This document shows, in pieces, positions 25,279 through 38,291 of a DNA stretch of 64,000 nucleotides. Numbering within the stretch: the first letter of the stretch is position 1; each line of letters starts with the position of its first letter. This DNA is from Cytospora piceicola (lineage: Eukaryota; Ascomycota; Sordariomycetes; Diaporthales; Cytosporaceae): NCBI GenBank assembly GCA_023375675.1, contig JALQBC010000002.1:2073960-2137959 (forward strand), given 5' to 3'. The position numbers were made by a program, and so were the translations under genes. The notes below the pieces were generated by a model. That model saw only the letters and a program-made list of their open reading frames with translations. It had not been told where the DNA came from and ran no database searches.

Positions 25279-25341
25279 ATTCTGGGCGTTATCCTCTTCA
25301 TTCTGGGCGTTAACCTCTACATTCTGGGCGTTATCCTCTAC
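25279..25341. repeat. Three 21-bp tandem repeats
   Basis: Three near-identical 21-bp units (25279-25299, 25300-25320, 25321-25341). Read on the plus strand they encode a hydrophobic heptad (ILGVILF and variants). On the minus strand they encode an acidic/Asn heptad (EDNAQNV, EVNAQNE, EDNAQNG) inside an open frame 25168-25368. The minus version has the better protein composition and could be an exon of a small gene on that strand. Neither is proven. Confidence 0.7.
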
Positions 25342-25963
25342 ATCTTCTGGAAGCCTATGTACGTCCACGGGTGCTCGTCCGCCTGTTCGTTCTGGGAATC
25401 TTGATTATTTGGTCTGTGCGGGCGGCTCTACAGACTCTTCAGGGGCGACCGAACAACCCACGAGTCCTCCAGTCCAGAGGCTGCCCAGGTGTAGCCCACG
25501 CAGTCTTGACTCTGGAGGTGGAATGGATGGTCTGGGTGGGTCGATGATTGCAAGGTTCCGTCAATACTTACCGGTATCCCGTTCCGACATCACAACGTTG
25601 GACAGAGATGCCTGGGGATAGAGGGAGGGGCAGCGATATCTGGATCGGGCGCAATATGGTCGAAGGAAGTCCATTTGACAGATTTGAATGAGGGTGTAGA
25701 AATTATTGATTGACAGGTGGTGGTGGCTGTGTGAGGGGGGGGGGGGGTGACATCGTGCTTAAAAAAAACAGCGAATTCCGAATTCTCCACTGTATCGACC
25801 CCAGTTGGACTTCTGAGTCAGGCCACTACTAAGCTTTCTGCATGTCCCGAGGTTTCCAAACTTATCGTTCGATTTGTGCAAACTTAAACACCCTCCTTTC
25901 CAACCAGTCTCATCCGTCATAATATACAGTGAAGGCCAAATTCTTGTATTAAACAAACCTTTC

Positions 25964-26873
25964 ATGATGACAGAAAACGCTGCACCTGACTCAACTGGGC
26001 GTGCGAATAACAAACCTGCGAAGGGCAACAAGCAGCAGTCCAATAGCGATGGCAGCGCAGAAAAGCAGGAACTCAAGATCCTCATGCTCCATGGTACGTG
26101 TTTACCAGGATCCATAGCTTCCCCCTCTGTCTTCGATATCATGTCTAAGTCACTTGACCACAGGCTACGCACAAACGGGCCCTTCATTTCGCTCTAAGAC
26201 GGGGGCTTTAAGCAAGCTTTTGGGCAAGGGCATCCCGAGCATCAACGCGACCCGAATCTATCCGACAGGGCCGCACCGGCTGCAACCGTCAGACATCCCA
26301 GGCTTTCAGCCGCGCGAGGGCGACGACGCCAACGCGGAGCTCGACTGCTTCGGGTGGTTTTTCCATGACGAGGAGCCGGGGATCTTGCGCGGACTTTCCG
26401 AAGGCATGCGCGCTATTGCTGAAGCTATTCGTGAGGTTGGCGGTGTCGACGGCGTATTGGGCTTCAGCCAGGGCGGGGCGGTGGGCGCACTGGTCGCAGC
26501 GGCGCTTGAAGGCGACCGGGAATTGCCTGAGGATGAAGAGCAGAGGGCTTGGACGGAGCGGCTACGTGAGGCAAACGGAGGTAGGCCGCTGCAGTTCTGC
26601 GTTGTCTACTCGGGCTTCGTCACGCGGCCGGGTGCGCAGCTTGGTTGGCTGTATGAGGGACAAATCAAGACGCCAACGTGTCATTTCTTTGGGAGTACTG
26701 ATTCGGTGGTTGAAGAGTCGAGATGTAGGGGTCTGGCCGATAAGTGTGTCGCTCCTGAGGTTGTCGTACACCCTGGAGGTCATCACGTGCCTGTGAGAAA
26801 GGAATGGGTGGCTCCGTTGATCGGATTCTTAAAGAAGGTCTTGGAGAAAGATGAGACGGTGAAAGCAAGTTGA
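25964..26873 (+). CDS. FSH1-family serine hydrolase
   Basis: Two exons, 25964-26093 and 26164-26873 (70-nt intron, GTACGT donor, phase 1), giving 279 aa. The alpha/beta-hydrolase fold of the FSH1 (family of serine hydrolases) type is clear: strand 1 with LKILMLHGYAQTG, an IYPTGPHRL loop, FGWFFHD, nucleophile elbow GFSQGGAV with catalytic Ser, FFGSTDSVV with the acid, and HPGGHHVP with the catalytic His. These proteins are cytosolic esterase-like enzymes. Related fungal members act as hydrolases in polyketide clusters or in general metabolism. The N-terminal 40 residues are Asn/Lys/Ser-rich and probably disordered. The start could be the ATG at 25964 or the next codon at 25967. All catalytic residues are present, so it looks functional. 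Confidence 0.88.
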
Positions 26874-27622
26874 GCGTAATTCTGCTCCAGGGCCCAAGGG
26901 ATGTCAGACGCTATGAAGTATTACAATCAATATTGTTGCATTTAGAAACAACAGAGGGAAGGGGTGCGAAGCAACACTTGCTTTGCAATAGCGAATTCTT
27001 GCACAACAAGTCAACATGGCAGGAGCTGATTGTCTTGCTGATGATGGCTCTGTTGCAGCTCTACATAGTCGGGGTTTAGTCATAATCCTACAGATATCCT
27101 CAGAACTTGTGTACCGTTATATATGACTTGATACACCATGGATGTCGGGGACCAGCCTTTGTAAGGACATCATCCCTCCTTGTCCAGTGCTGTTGTGCAT
27201 ATAGGCACCGGACGAAGTGTATCGGCATCCGTAACTGAGGCAAATCAATCACGGAAAGAAGGCCAGTGTCAGACATCTGGATAGTCCGAAGTGTTTGTTG
27301 CATTCAGCAAGTGACATAGAAAAGCTATAATTCTATAAAATTACGCCCGCCGCGCTGGATACTAGGAAAATATAACTTCTATCAGTGCCGTACTGTAAGT
27401 ATTACCGCAAGCCAGTCGTTGTCATAGCTCCAAAAATGATGAAGGGGGTAAGCCATGTGGCCATCCCCCCTCCCTGGTGCTGCTAACTGCGACACAAAGT
27501 CCATCCTAGGCTAAGCATATATTAACGTGCGTTCTAGATAAACTAACTGCAGCATCTGATCACCCTATGGTCTTCAGACGATCCCATGCCACTGATCGCA
27601 ACAAATTCGTCAAAAACCCTTG
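26874..27622. other. Intergenic region
   Basis: No gene seen on either strand, and no repeat structure. Confidence 0.5.
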
Positions 27623-28568
27623 TTATCCTTCGACCCGGCGGCTCTGTGCTACTGCAGTACATGCAGGGTATCGATTGTACATCTTCTTTTGCATACACGG
27701 GCAGGCACCTAGGGTCCACCATCTCTTCTGATTTGCGCTGGACACCGACTCAGAGCTAAACTTGTCCGTTACAATCTGATACTTCCTCGCCTTGTCGTTA
27801 ATGATGACTTCTTTTTGATTCGGCAGCGGGAGAATCCATTTGAGCTTAGACTTCATAACAGGTTTTAACTCAGGAGATAGCCGAATGAACACGAGCTCAA
27901 ATTCTTGTACCTCGTCTCGTCACGGGCATCTTCGAACTCGTTGATGACTTTAACACCAACTGGATCCCCCACCTTGATGTTTTCCCAGTGGTTCCCAACC
28001 AGGACCGTGGAGCCACATGCACATGTGCACTGGCAGTTCTGTTCGACTGGTAATCGTTGCTGTTAGCAGAAGAGTTGTCGGTGGGGCAGTCGGCACTGCA
28101 TGATGGTTCTCGTGAAGTTGTAGCAGGGGGGCGGGCACTGAGGCCACCTGCCGACAGGGCAGACGTGACGGACACAGGGAAAATCGAATGGAGGGATGAT
28201 GAGCTCGGTAATTAACCGATGAGGGTCAATGTCGGGGTAACTTTGCCTGTACTTTTGTAGCTTTAAGGTCCGTATGGCTTTTTTGTTCTGTGTGGTTCGC
28301 AGAACGTGTTTGTTTACTTGTCGCATGCTACGGCAGCATTGTCTTCTCGTTCAAATGTTCGATTTTCTTTATAGTTGAAGATATAGTCGACCTTGAGGCG
28401 GTCAGTCGTTGTTCGAAACGGATCTGATCTCAAACCCATTCTTGCCCGAGTTTGTCTTGTCGAGTTTAAGGAACTATGCTGAATGTGTAGGTCGCCAAAA
28501 CACAAGTGCCTATGATCAATAACAATGGCGACAGCTAGCACCATCAGCAACAGGATAATTGACTCCAT
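27623..28568 (-). pseudogene. Secreted Cys-rich protein gene, interrupted
   Basis: Minus strand. Exon 1 (28568-28318) begins MESIILLLMVLAVAIVI, a good signal peptide. A 71-nt intron (28317-28247, GTAAAC to GTACAG) joins in frame to exon 2, which reads to a TAA at 28063-28065 for 144 aa and has Cys-rich blocks PCVRHVCPVG and QCPPPCYNF. Beyond that stop the same frame continues with NCQCTCACGSTVLVGNHWEN and NEFEDARDE. There a direct 5-bp duplication (ACGAG twice, about 27908-27920 on this strand) shifts the frame, and the protein-like reading resumes as VQEFELVFIRLSPELK to a stop at 27623. The TAA follows a Cys and precedes Gln codons, consistent with CAA to TAA. It is either a shortened functional secreted protein or a pseudogene of a protein nearly twice as long. 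No family is recognised. Confidence 0.5.
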
Positions 28569-31500
28569 GCCTACAGGTGGTCTGTGAATGTACTTATGCA
28601 CATGTCAGCAAATTTCCAGGGAACAGACACAGTATAATTATGTGATATACCTCCTTCAAAAAACAGAGGTAAGGTGATCAGACACTTACAGGGAGTTAAT
28701 GGTCGGGGACACAAGCCATGGCAGACGCGGTTAAGGAGGTGGAGAGATGAAGGGAGAAGTGAATGGCAACAGAGATTGTGCGTGTAGTTTAAGTCGGCGG
28801 CATATTGTTTAGTTAACGTTTAGGCTACCGGTAATGTGTGCTTGACAAATTGGTCGTGGCCACAGGCTGCTGCTTACTGCTAAAAACAGCAACTGCAACA
28901 CACTCTTCTGGCTTGCACTATATCAGCACCCTTCCCTAACTTCTAAAAGACGGTATCAATAACACTTTCTGCTTGCTTCTAGACCGTGACGCCTTCGTCG
29001 GTTGTTTTACATTATCTCCTAAATGGCAACCTCAAGATATTGTTCCCCTTCCCACCACTCCTTTCCAAATACCACCACGACCCATGCCTCCTACGTAGTC
29101 ACCTTGTTTATTATCCCCGTACTAAAATAGCACCTGTAACACCCTCAATTTCCACTTTCTAAAACTTACCTGGCCATCACGACATAATCAATTTCTTTCC
29201 TTCAATCCCAAAAATGGCAACAGTGTCAGCTCTCTTAAAGTTCTCCACTGACATCGCAGCCGTATGAACCCTAACCTTCAAAACACACTAACCTCGGCTG
29301 CTTGCGTCTCTTCTGCGACAATACTGTCCTAGAAGCTTGTTTTCCGTTACTCTGCCTACCTACTTGCCTACTTACCTACCTACCTACTACCTACCCATCT
29401 ACCCAACTATGCAACCTGGGTATAGAAGGGTATCGAACAAGACGTGTATACAGCAAGCTCTGCTATCAAGAAAAACTTTACCACGCATGGACAGGTCCCT
29501 AAACAGGCGAAAGAGTACAATATTGTTCACCCCCAGTTTGGACGCAAAGCGGTGTACCCCTAGACATGTCAATTATCGAGTTCTGAGACATGAAGGTCCA
29601 AATACATTGTGTGGGATCACTCGCGACCAAAGTACCCCGGAAGCAGGAAGTTGCCGATGGCTGCGACCAGGCCCGTTATGGAGGAGACGAGACTACACCG
29701 GCGGAATACTTCAGCTAAAGTTTTGATGAGCCGGGAGACGGAGACGAACTTCGGATTAAGTTTGTGGGACTAGGCACTGGGTCATTGGGTGCGCCGTGTC
29801 GTTGGCTTCAAAGCCATCACGGGAGGGCAGTAATGGTCAAAATAATACAGGATTGCGTCTTTCGTCTTTCGCCCGAGTAATATTTGTCTGAACCATTGAT
29901 AGAACTGCCGTCATCCCTTTCACTAATGCACTGTGGCCCTGCGTCCCCCCTCCCTGCTCTTCAGTTGAACACTTACACAAGGCCACCAACCTCGTCGGAC
30001 CGTCGCGCTCGCCCGGGTACTGCTGCCACCAACTGCCATGGAGGCTTGTGTATACACCTAGGTCAGAGGCAAGAGAATAACCATATGGGCGACTCAATAA
30101 GGGCAAAGGGACAGACTGGCAAACGGCGCAGAATATTGTTAGCTTCTCCAAGTTCTCGAGCCTGATTATCATGCGTGGATTTCGATGCTTGAGACCGCAC
30201 TACACATCTCTTGCATCTACCTGAGGCCTCTGCATTAACTCTAAATCAACGTAGCAGACCGGACCAAAGCTGTAAGGACTTCAAGTGGTTATATTGTGTT
30301 CGTTTTTTGTTTGTTTCTTAGTCTCAAAATCCGCGAAGGTTTCTCAAGCTTGGGGTCAAAAGCAGCAGCCCATCGCGTACCCCAGGTCCACCGTAGATTT
30401 GGTCGGTTCCGTGTGCTCATAGATGTTTGCCTGTCCCCGCAAAGCCTTCAGACAGGTCATCAACACAATCATCAGCGAAATCGTCAAGAGGAAAGCGTCT
30501 GACCTCTCCGCCAATCGTCCGTGTTTTTGCGATAACTGATGCTCTTGTGCTCCCCTTCCGGAGGGCTATCGTTCTCGTCTGACGAGATCTGCCATCACTG
30601 TCCTGAGGGACAGATGATCCAGATACCACTGAAAAGGGCATCATGATCATCAAGATGGCTCGCAAAAGGAAAAAGGATTCCGTCCGCCCCACGAGTCGAT
30701 ATTTGAAGGGGAATTGTGTTCAGAGGAAGGAACTCTAAAACGATATGCATAAGCTTATTTCCAAAGTTTGTACCGTAATTCAGTGGATTGCAGAACCTTA
30801 GAACGGAGGAGTCATACAGCACCTGCCCAGGTGACGTCTGCTACTAATTACGAAAACAACACTATAGACTAGAACCGGCATCCCGGAGGCGTATAAATGA
30901 ACTTGCAGTACCTATCTGTTTGCTTCCAAGTCCCGCAGCTTGTCGCTCTGGGCACTCTGCGCGGAGCTTTGCTCTAAGCCTCCAACGACCTTATCGATTT
31001 CATGTCCTCTTCATATCGAGCTGCCAACTCTGGGTATAGACTTTAATTAGTCTCCACGACTTGCTGTGGGGCCTTGTATCTGGTCGTGCCCCTGTGCAAG
31101 AATTAGGTACGACGGAACACCATTTCTTGGGGCATCGCTATCAACCCGGCAGGTCAGATGTAGAAGAAGGCGAAGAGACATATGTAGTTTTTGTAAGGGA
31201 TCAATCAGCGAACAACAAAAAAGATAAATTGCGGGAATAGGGGTACGCCGCCGAGCTACATGACAAAGCGTAATTGTCGGGCTAAGTCGGGAGAACGACA
31301 GTTTCAGACCAGATGACCTCCTTCTATGCTCCGGAAATAGCGAAAACAGGAAAAATTCGAGCAGGAGTACGATAAGAAACAAGGAAGGTGGTGTCATTTC
31401 TGGCCTGTCCGGAAGCCATTCGGGGATACCCAAAGGAAATTCAAGTAGGGATGGCCAACTTTTTTTTTTTATTTTTTTGTTTTTTGTGTGTTAAATGCCA

Positions 31501-32272
31501 TATCACACAGATTTATTTGAAAAACAACGTGGTGTTTGAAATGGCCTCCTGAAAAGGGTACCATTAAGGCCCTTCAGAAAAAGGATCTCCGGGGAGAACC
31601 TTCTAAGTGTTAGGGTTACTCTCTGCGGTACCCCCCTACATTTGTCTCGGAGATCAGGCCAAGAGGACACAATATCTTTGACTCACTGGCTGCCCTGCCC
31701 GCCGCCATGACAAGTTTCCCTTCTTGGGTGAAGATGGAAAGAGCACGAGTGACAGGTGCTCGCGAAGAAAGGCTCATGTATAGGCTATGTTGGGTAGATG
31801 CATTGGGTGCTCGTGGGCAAAACTTGTATGTACCTCAATTTGTCGCTGAAGAGAATAACTTGTGTTGGCCGAAAACAGGACGAAAAATAGGGATATAACA
31901 TCATTTCAGGACCGTTCCGTCGTGAAATAACTCGGTAATAAGTTTAGATAAGTATAAGTATAAATATCAAGTTTATATAGAGAAAGACAAGGTTATTATT
32001 AGCCATAGGGCGTACGGGCGGGTGTGGTCAAATAGTACCTTGCACGTTTTATGGGAACCCATGCCGTGTATGTAAAGCGAGACCCCCGCGCTTACACCCC
32101 ATGCTTTGTCTACTATGGACATCTCTAAACAGCTTAGAACACAAATAGTTCGGCTGTTGGTATCTCGACACCGTGAACCTGACTTTGCCCCGCATCTTGA
32201 TCTTTCTTGAAGACCCAAAATTCTTACCTCTACACGTATCACTTTGCCCTTTGTCCCTTCATACTGTTTACC
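28569..32272. other. Intergenic region with a coding-like fragment
   Basis: Mostly featureless. 29340-29400 is a TACC/TACT simple repeat. On the minus strand around 30595-30822 a frame reads YDSSVLRFCNPLNYGTNFGN and then HIVLEFLPLNTIPLQI and SHLDDHDALFSGIWII, which has real-protein texture, and the overlapping frame below it (30417-30640) continues with charged sequence. They may be one decayed gene. No domain is recognised. Sequence 31440-31490 is T-rich. The region next to 32273 is the promoter of the NRPS-like gene. Confidence 0.4.
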
Positions 32273-35200
32273 ATGGCTACAACAGGTCTACCAGCTTACG
32301 GACGAAGGCTCGTTCCGCAAGTGCTAGACGAACTTGCATCAGCCGATCCTGGTAGGGTCTATGCTGCAATTCCCAAGACATCAGATGTCAAGGATGGATA
32401 TCATGATATCACAGTGGCAGACCTCGCCCGTTGTGTCGACTTCACAGCGAGGTGGATCGAAGACAACTTCGGCAGAAGTAACGTCTTTGAGACCATCACC
32501 TACATCGGATTGTCTGATCTCAGAGGAATTGTGACTCTATTGGCGGTAATCAAAACAGGCTACAAGGTGCGGAACTGTCCGTGACAACTTCAACATTGAA
32601 TGACACCTACTGACAACGGCAGCTTCTTATTCCCTCACCGCGCAATCCTCCATCAGTCAATGCTTACTTGATGAACAAGACAGGCAGCAAGAAGCTCATA
32701 TATGCTGCTGAGCTTGTGCCGATGATGAAACCTCTCCGAGCACTGATACCAACGGCAAGCTTTGACGCTGTACCCTCGCTCCAAGTCATGCTCGACAGCA
32801 AGCCAGATCACTACCCCTACGCGAAAAGCTTTGAGGAGGCTAGACATGATCCCATTGTGGTTCTACACTCCTCGGGATCGACTGGTAAGATGAAATGCGT
32901 ACTGGAAATGGACTGAGAAGTGCTGACACAGTACAGGCCTACCAAAGCCGATTACCATAACCCATGGCTCTGTGGGTGCCCATGACAATGACCACAACCT
33001 ACCCGCTCCATCTGGCCGCAGGAAGATGGACACGACTGTGTTTTCGCTAGATGGAGAGGAAAGGCGAATTTATCTCATTCTTCCTTTCTTTCATGTAAGT
33101 CCTCTTATGTGTTTGGCAACAGTTTGAAACTAATTCGACGCCTAGCTCGGCGGTTTTGTTTTCTTCATTGGTAAGTTCTACCCCCTAGGGGACTGAAGTA
33201 CACTAATCAGTCATAGATCACGCAATTCTCAACAACCTCACTCTCGTCTTGGGACCACCTCATGTAGCCCCGGACGCAATCCTACTGAAGGAGGTAGCAC
33301 AGCAGCAGAAGTTGCGAGCTATCATGGTTGTACCCGCTATATTGGAGCAGCTCCTTCATGATCCACAAGGTATCGACTTGCTCAAGGGCTTGGACTTCGT
33401 CGCTTGCGCCGGAGCCCCTCTGCCGAGCTCGGTTGGTGACCGGATCGCAGGAATCGTCAAACTCTACATATTCATCGGATCGACAGAGACCTTTCCTCTC
33501 CCTGAGCTGGTGAAGTCTCCTGAATACTGGCAATACCACGAGTTCAACCCAAACCTCGAGCATGAGATGCGACCATATGATGAGAACACGGGAACGTTCG
33601 AGTTGATCATCTTCGCCGGTGAGACCACTCAGGATAAAGCTCCTGTGTACCACAACCTGCCCGGCGAGAATCCATTTTACACCAAGGACCTGTTCACAAG
33701 ACATCCGACAAAGCCAAACCTCTACAAGTACTACGGGCGCCGGGATGACATCATTGTCTTCGCCAACGGCGAAAAGGTGAACCCAATTCCCTTGGAGCAA
33801 CACGTCCAGGGGGACCCCAGGCTCCAAGGCGTCCTACTGATCGGAACTGGACGAATCCAGTCAGCTTTGCTAGTCGAACCTAGAGAAGCCCTGGAAGAGG
33901 GTGGGCGTGCACAGCTTCTGGAAGCACTCTGGCCGCGGGTAGAAGAGGCCAATTCGCACATTTCTGGCCAAGGCCGTGTGCTCCGGGGCATGGTGATTTG
34001 TGCCTCGTCCGACAAACCTTTTTCCAGGACGGGCAAAGGGACAATCGTACGCAAGTTGACCGAGGAAGCCTACAGAGATGAGATCGAGAGCCTCTACTCG
34101 AGTTCGTCAGGGAAAGAGAAAGTCGTCAAGGTGAGCCTGAAGGCCAGCACCAAGGCAGTATACGAAATAGCTGCCATTATAGGATTCTTACGACACGTTT
34201 TTGCAGTCTCGTTCCCCCGGGCTTCGACTGTTGGGGAGGATGAGGACTTCTTCGCCCACGGGCTGGATTCGATACAAACCTTACAAATTGCGGTCAACTT
34301 GAGGCGAAACCTCGAAGGACTCACCGCGGACTCGGTGGCTTGGGTCTCACCGCGTACCATATTTCGACACTCAACACTTGCTGATCTGTCGAGAATATTG
34401 GTAGGGTACTTGAATGATGGTGTAGTACCGTCGGAAGACTCGAACACCGCTCGAGCCAGCTATGTAGATGACGCTGTAGCACGACACACCAAGAGTCTGC
34501 CTCGACGAGAAGTCTCCCCAGAGGCAGCGGCGGTTACCCATGGCTCGACCTCCACCATCGCTATAATCGGCTCAACTGGCTATATCGGCTCTCATTTAGT
34601 TGCTACTCACCTGAGAAACCCCGATATCTCACGTATCTACTGCCTGGACCGCGGCAGTGATGCCCCAGCAAGACTCCAGACAAGCCTGGGCAAGCTTGGC
34701 AAGGACCTGGATACAACCAAGCTCGTCTTCTTCAAGATCGATATTGGAGCCCCACACCTTGGACTGGGCCAAGAGCAATACAAGCACATTGCCGGAGAGG
34801 TGGACGTGATCGTCTACGATTCATGGAGGCTTGACTTTGGGCTTGCTATTCAATCCTTTGAACCTTTCCTACATGCAACACGAGAATTGATCGAGTTATC
34901 GGTATCAAGTCAACAAAAAATGCGCATCGTCTTCGTTAGCTCCTTGTCCTCGGTTGAGGGACTCGCGCTCACAGGTTCCACGGTCCCCGAGGCTCCCGTT
35001 GAAGATCCACTGGCAGCGATGTAAGTACATACCTTTCCCTACTCTTAGTCTACCGGAGTCCTCGCAATCTAGATGCACGGACATTGCTTTACTGAGTTTC
35101 GCTGATTACATCATACCAGGAATACCGGCTACGGACAGTCCAAGCTAGCTGCTGAGCGCATTCTTGCTGCCGCAACCCGAGAGTCTGGTGTAGCTGTCTC

Positions 35201-35729
35201 CATCGTCCGAGTCGGTCAGGTCGGCGGTTCCAGTCTAGGTGCACACGTGTGGGCAGATCAACCCTGGATATCTGCCATCATCCGTACTTCGAAGACACTT
35301 GGGCTTTTTCCCAGCCCAGTCGCGCCCATTGATTGGATTCCAGTGGACGATCTTGCTACCATTTTGTATAGCATCATTCTCCAGCAACCTACATCAGAAT
35401 CAGGGGTACCTGAGTTCTTCAATGTAGTTTCTGAGCGACAACCATGGAATGTGCTTATAGACGTCCTTCGCGGGTTGGAGCCCAGTATTGTCTCCGAAGT
35501 CGTGTCACTGCCTGACTGGATCAACAAACTCCGTCAATCGGCAGATCTGAGTTCCGCAGACGTTGCAAAGTTTCCGGCACTGCGCCTGCTGGAATTCTAT
35601 GAAGACTTGGGCAGCGGGTCAAACTCTTTGGAGTATGCAACGGAGCACACACAAACTGTTTCTGGCCTGGACCTCGGTCCTTTAGGACAGGAATTGCTTG
35701 CATCTTGGCTGAAGACTTGGGATCTGTAA
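32273..35729 (+). CDS. NRPS-like A-T-R reductase (adenylate-forming reductase)
   Basis: Six exons: 32273-32566, 32623-32884, 32937-33094, 33146-33170, 33217-35020, 35120-35729, introns of 46-99 nt, giving 1050 aa with every junction in frame. An adenylation domain covers about 1-560, with the phosphate loop SSGSTGLPKP at about 181-190 and YYGRRDDI near the hinge. A carrier domain has DFFAHGLDSIQT, where Ser598 should take phosphopantetheine. A thioester-reductase domain begins at 698 with GSTGYIG, the NADPH loop, and has the catalytic pair Tyr852 and Lys856 in YGQSK. Such enzymes activate a carboxylic acid, load it on the carrier and release it as an aldehyde or alcohol; there is no condensation domain. 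Neighbours are not obvious tailoring enzymes, so it may act alone or with the cluster about 8 kb to the right. The substrate cannot be read from sequence by eye. Confidence 0.92.
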
Positions 35730-38291
35730 TGCACATAGCTATTGTCACTCCTGGTTTTCTGAGCATATGTATTAGGCTTCTTGGTCTTTTGATACTGAAA
35801 CCGGACTAACGTATCTTTTATACTTTCCTTGTCGCAAAATTCTTTATTGATTTGAAGAGCCGTTGAGGCTAGCGGTATAGCAAAAGATTTTGGTTGTGCA
35901 AGCCGAACAGCGATCTATGATCACACATGATATTGTTAATTTACAAAATCCCATCTTGGCCAAAGTCTGCCCTGGCCCCACGTGTTGCTCTCTTTTTGAG
36001 TGAGACCATTCAATCATCCGGTGTATCTTTATGCAGAAGAAAGCCACCCCCCGCAAGTTGTGGAAAACCTGGAAGGCCCATATTTGCGACTGATGTCCAG
36101 TAATCTTTCGAACTTTAGTCTGCCTTAAGAATAGATAGGGCTTTGATTTCAGGTAGCGATCAAGATACCTTGTTTTCCAGCAACTTCGCGAATTACACAA
36201 CAACCCCTTTGAAACAGACCGTGCCAGCTACTGAGCCCTTCGGTTTGTTGCGGCCACTTTAACTCACAGTAAACATTGAAGGGTGGATACGGTGCAGGTG
36301 TGATGCGTACATGCATGTGTAGATCCCTAAAGGACCCTCGAGGACCATGTGCAACTTCTCTTTTTTCGTGTTGAGTATGAGCGTGTCACGTATGAGGACA
36401 CGCGCGTGCCTATGAAGAGATCGAGTGGTCAATACCGAGGAGCGAGACGTAAAACAAATTAGCAAATTGATCAGGAAAAAATCGCATTTTCTTGATAGAT
36501 ATAGTGAGACTATCAGTTAAGGGGAAGTGTCTATTACCTCATGTATTAACATTTGGTTTGCTCTTTCTGTCTCCGTGAATCGACTTTAACTGCCAGTCGG
36601 TCGGCAGCATAGCCCATGACGTCGTTCAAGGTGTTCTTGATCTGTTCCATCATGAGACGACGTCCTGGCATAGCTTTCCCGGACGAGTTGCTTTCGACTG
36701 ATTGCATGTCGGAGTCGGAGTCATCGTCCTTTACCGGGGTTCCGTCTTCAACTTTTACCTCCTTACGGACATCACTTCTGACACACCTCTGGTGAACAAG
36801 GATACACAACACATACAACATGTCATAATGGCTTTAATCCCGATTTCGAGTCCGCGCAACTTATAGCCATTGCGGCTTTAGAAGTGGCGCCGTCTGTGCT
36901 GGGCGCATCGCCACGCTGCTCCAAGTACAACTCCAAGCAGTCATTCGCAAGAGAGTCTTTTTCCATCGTCAGAACCAGAGTGCCCTTGGGCATGACGGAA
37001 AAAGGGTCAACCAAGACCATATACAAAATAATATCACATCTCATCATTCAGCTGCCGCGATCTCTTACCTATTAATATGTCGAGTTTGGTGTATACGACA
37101 AGCGATTTGTGTGTCACTCAGCGCTGATCAACACGATGCTACATACGACTGGTCTGATGGCGAATGCAGTGGTAGAGAGGACCATAGCCTGCATATGTTC
37201 CCAGGTGGACCGTTTCATGCTGCCCACAGGCTCATGCACAGAAGTGCAGCATTTACTGCAGCATCGTGCATGTTGGCCACTCCATGCTTGGAGACTCCTA
37301 CGTTCTTGATTCCCATGGAAGGTTTGTTACTGGATATATGTATGCTTCAAGTTTCTAACCCCGAGTACTACAACCTTCCGAAACTTTTTCAAGAATAAAA
37401 CAAGGTGTGCCTTGATGCAAGGTACAGTGGCAAGGGTATCTGCCACGAAGTCCTGTCCGCTCGTTATTACCAGATGTATAGTTTCCGGGATGAGGGGCTT
37501 TAATCGAAGGTGGAACAGGCTTTAGAGCAAATAGATTATACCTCGTGACCCTAATGATGTGCTAAACCAGTTGTCAATGTTTTAAATACGCTATGCCAGT
37601 ATGTAAGCTCACTTCTATAATAAGGAGTATCGTTGAACAAAGGTAATCATATTCTGTAAAGTGTTTCTGCTCTCTCGACATAGGTACGTGTAGTCTTGAG
37701 ATACTAATTAGGGCATCAGTTTGGTATAATACCTACATATATATATCGATGTCGACACTTGTGTGTATACACATGTCGGATGACCTTGTAACTTGTGTTG
37801 TAAAGCGTACCTTAGTAACAACTGCCCGCATTAGTATGTTTTCAGTGGTGTGATACTCTCATCTTTGTGCCTCAAGATCGTCAACCATGCTCCAGTATTG
37901 GCCATAATAAGAAAGACGTCGTGCTACCGGTTGAGACAAGTAAAGTCGAGGGAGACATCAATGGCAGACCGAAGGCGTTTCCACCAACAGCGGGGGAGTT
38001 GCCAACTTTAAAGGGGCTATGAGGTTTGCAGATGAAATGTACATGGTTGGGACCACACTCTCAGCTGGGCGAATAAACCTGCTTGTCAGCATCTTGAGGT
38101 ATTCTGCCAGGTTTAGCAGATGAAGCGTGTGAGGTGGGTCAACTGGTCGAAAGGGAACAGTACATATAATTACATAAAAACCCAAGACTACTGGAATTGA
38201 TCTAGACATGATGAGTCTTACAGGTAATTGAATAAATCTTTGATTATAAACCCATGTTATTACGTGCAGTTTGTTATATCTGTACAAATAA
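35730..38291. other. Intergenic region
   Basis: No confident gene apart from the weak minus-strand fragment at 36546-37047, listed separately. A plus frame at 37111-37398 has no recognisable domain. Sequence is moderately AT-rich between 37400 and 38290. Confidence 0.45.
36546..37047 (-). pseudogene. Coding-like minus-strand fragment, unidentified
   Basis: Two adjacent minus-strand frames have protein-like composition. The upstream one (37047-36823) contains TLVLTMEKDSLANDCLELYL. The downstream one (36821-36546) contains the acidic VKVEDGTPVKDDDSDSDMQ followed by MEQIKNTLNDVMGYAADRL and ends QKEQTKC. They could be exons of a small nuclear-type protein, but I found no convincing intron linking them. 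It may equally be a decayed gene. Confidence 0.25.

Noticed and set aside
31047..31433. Minus-strand 128-codon frame with a hydrophobic N-terminal part
   Set aside because: Starts at TTG; no ATG gives a sensible signal peptide and there is no coding texture downstream.
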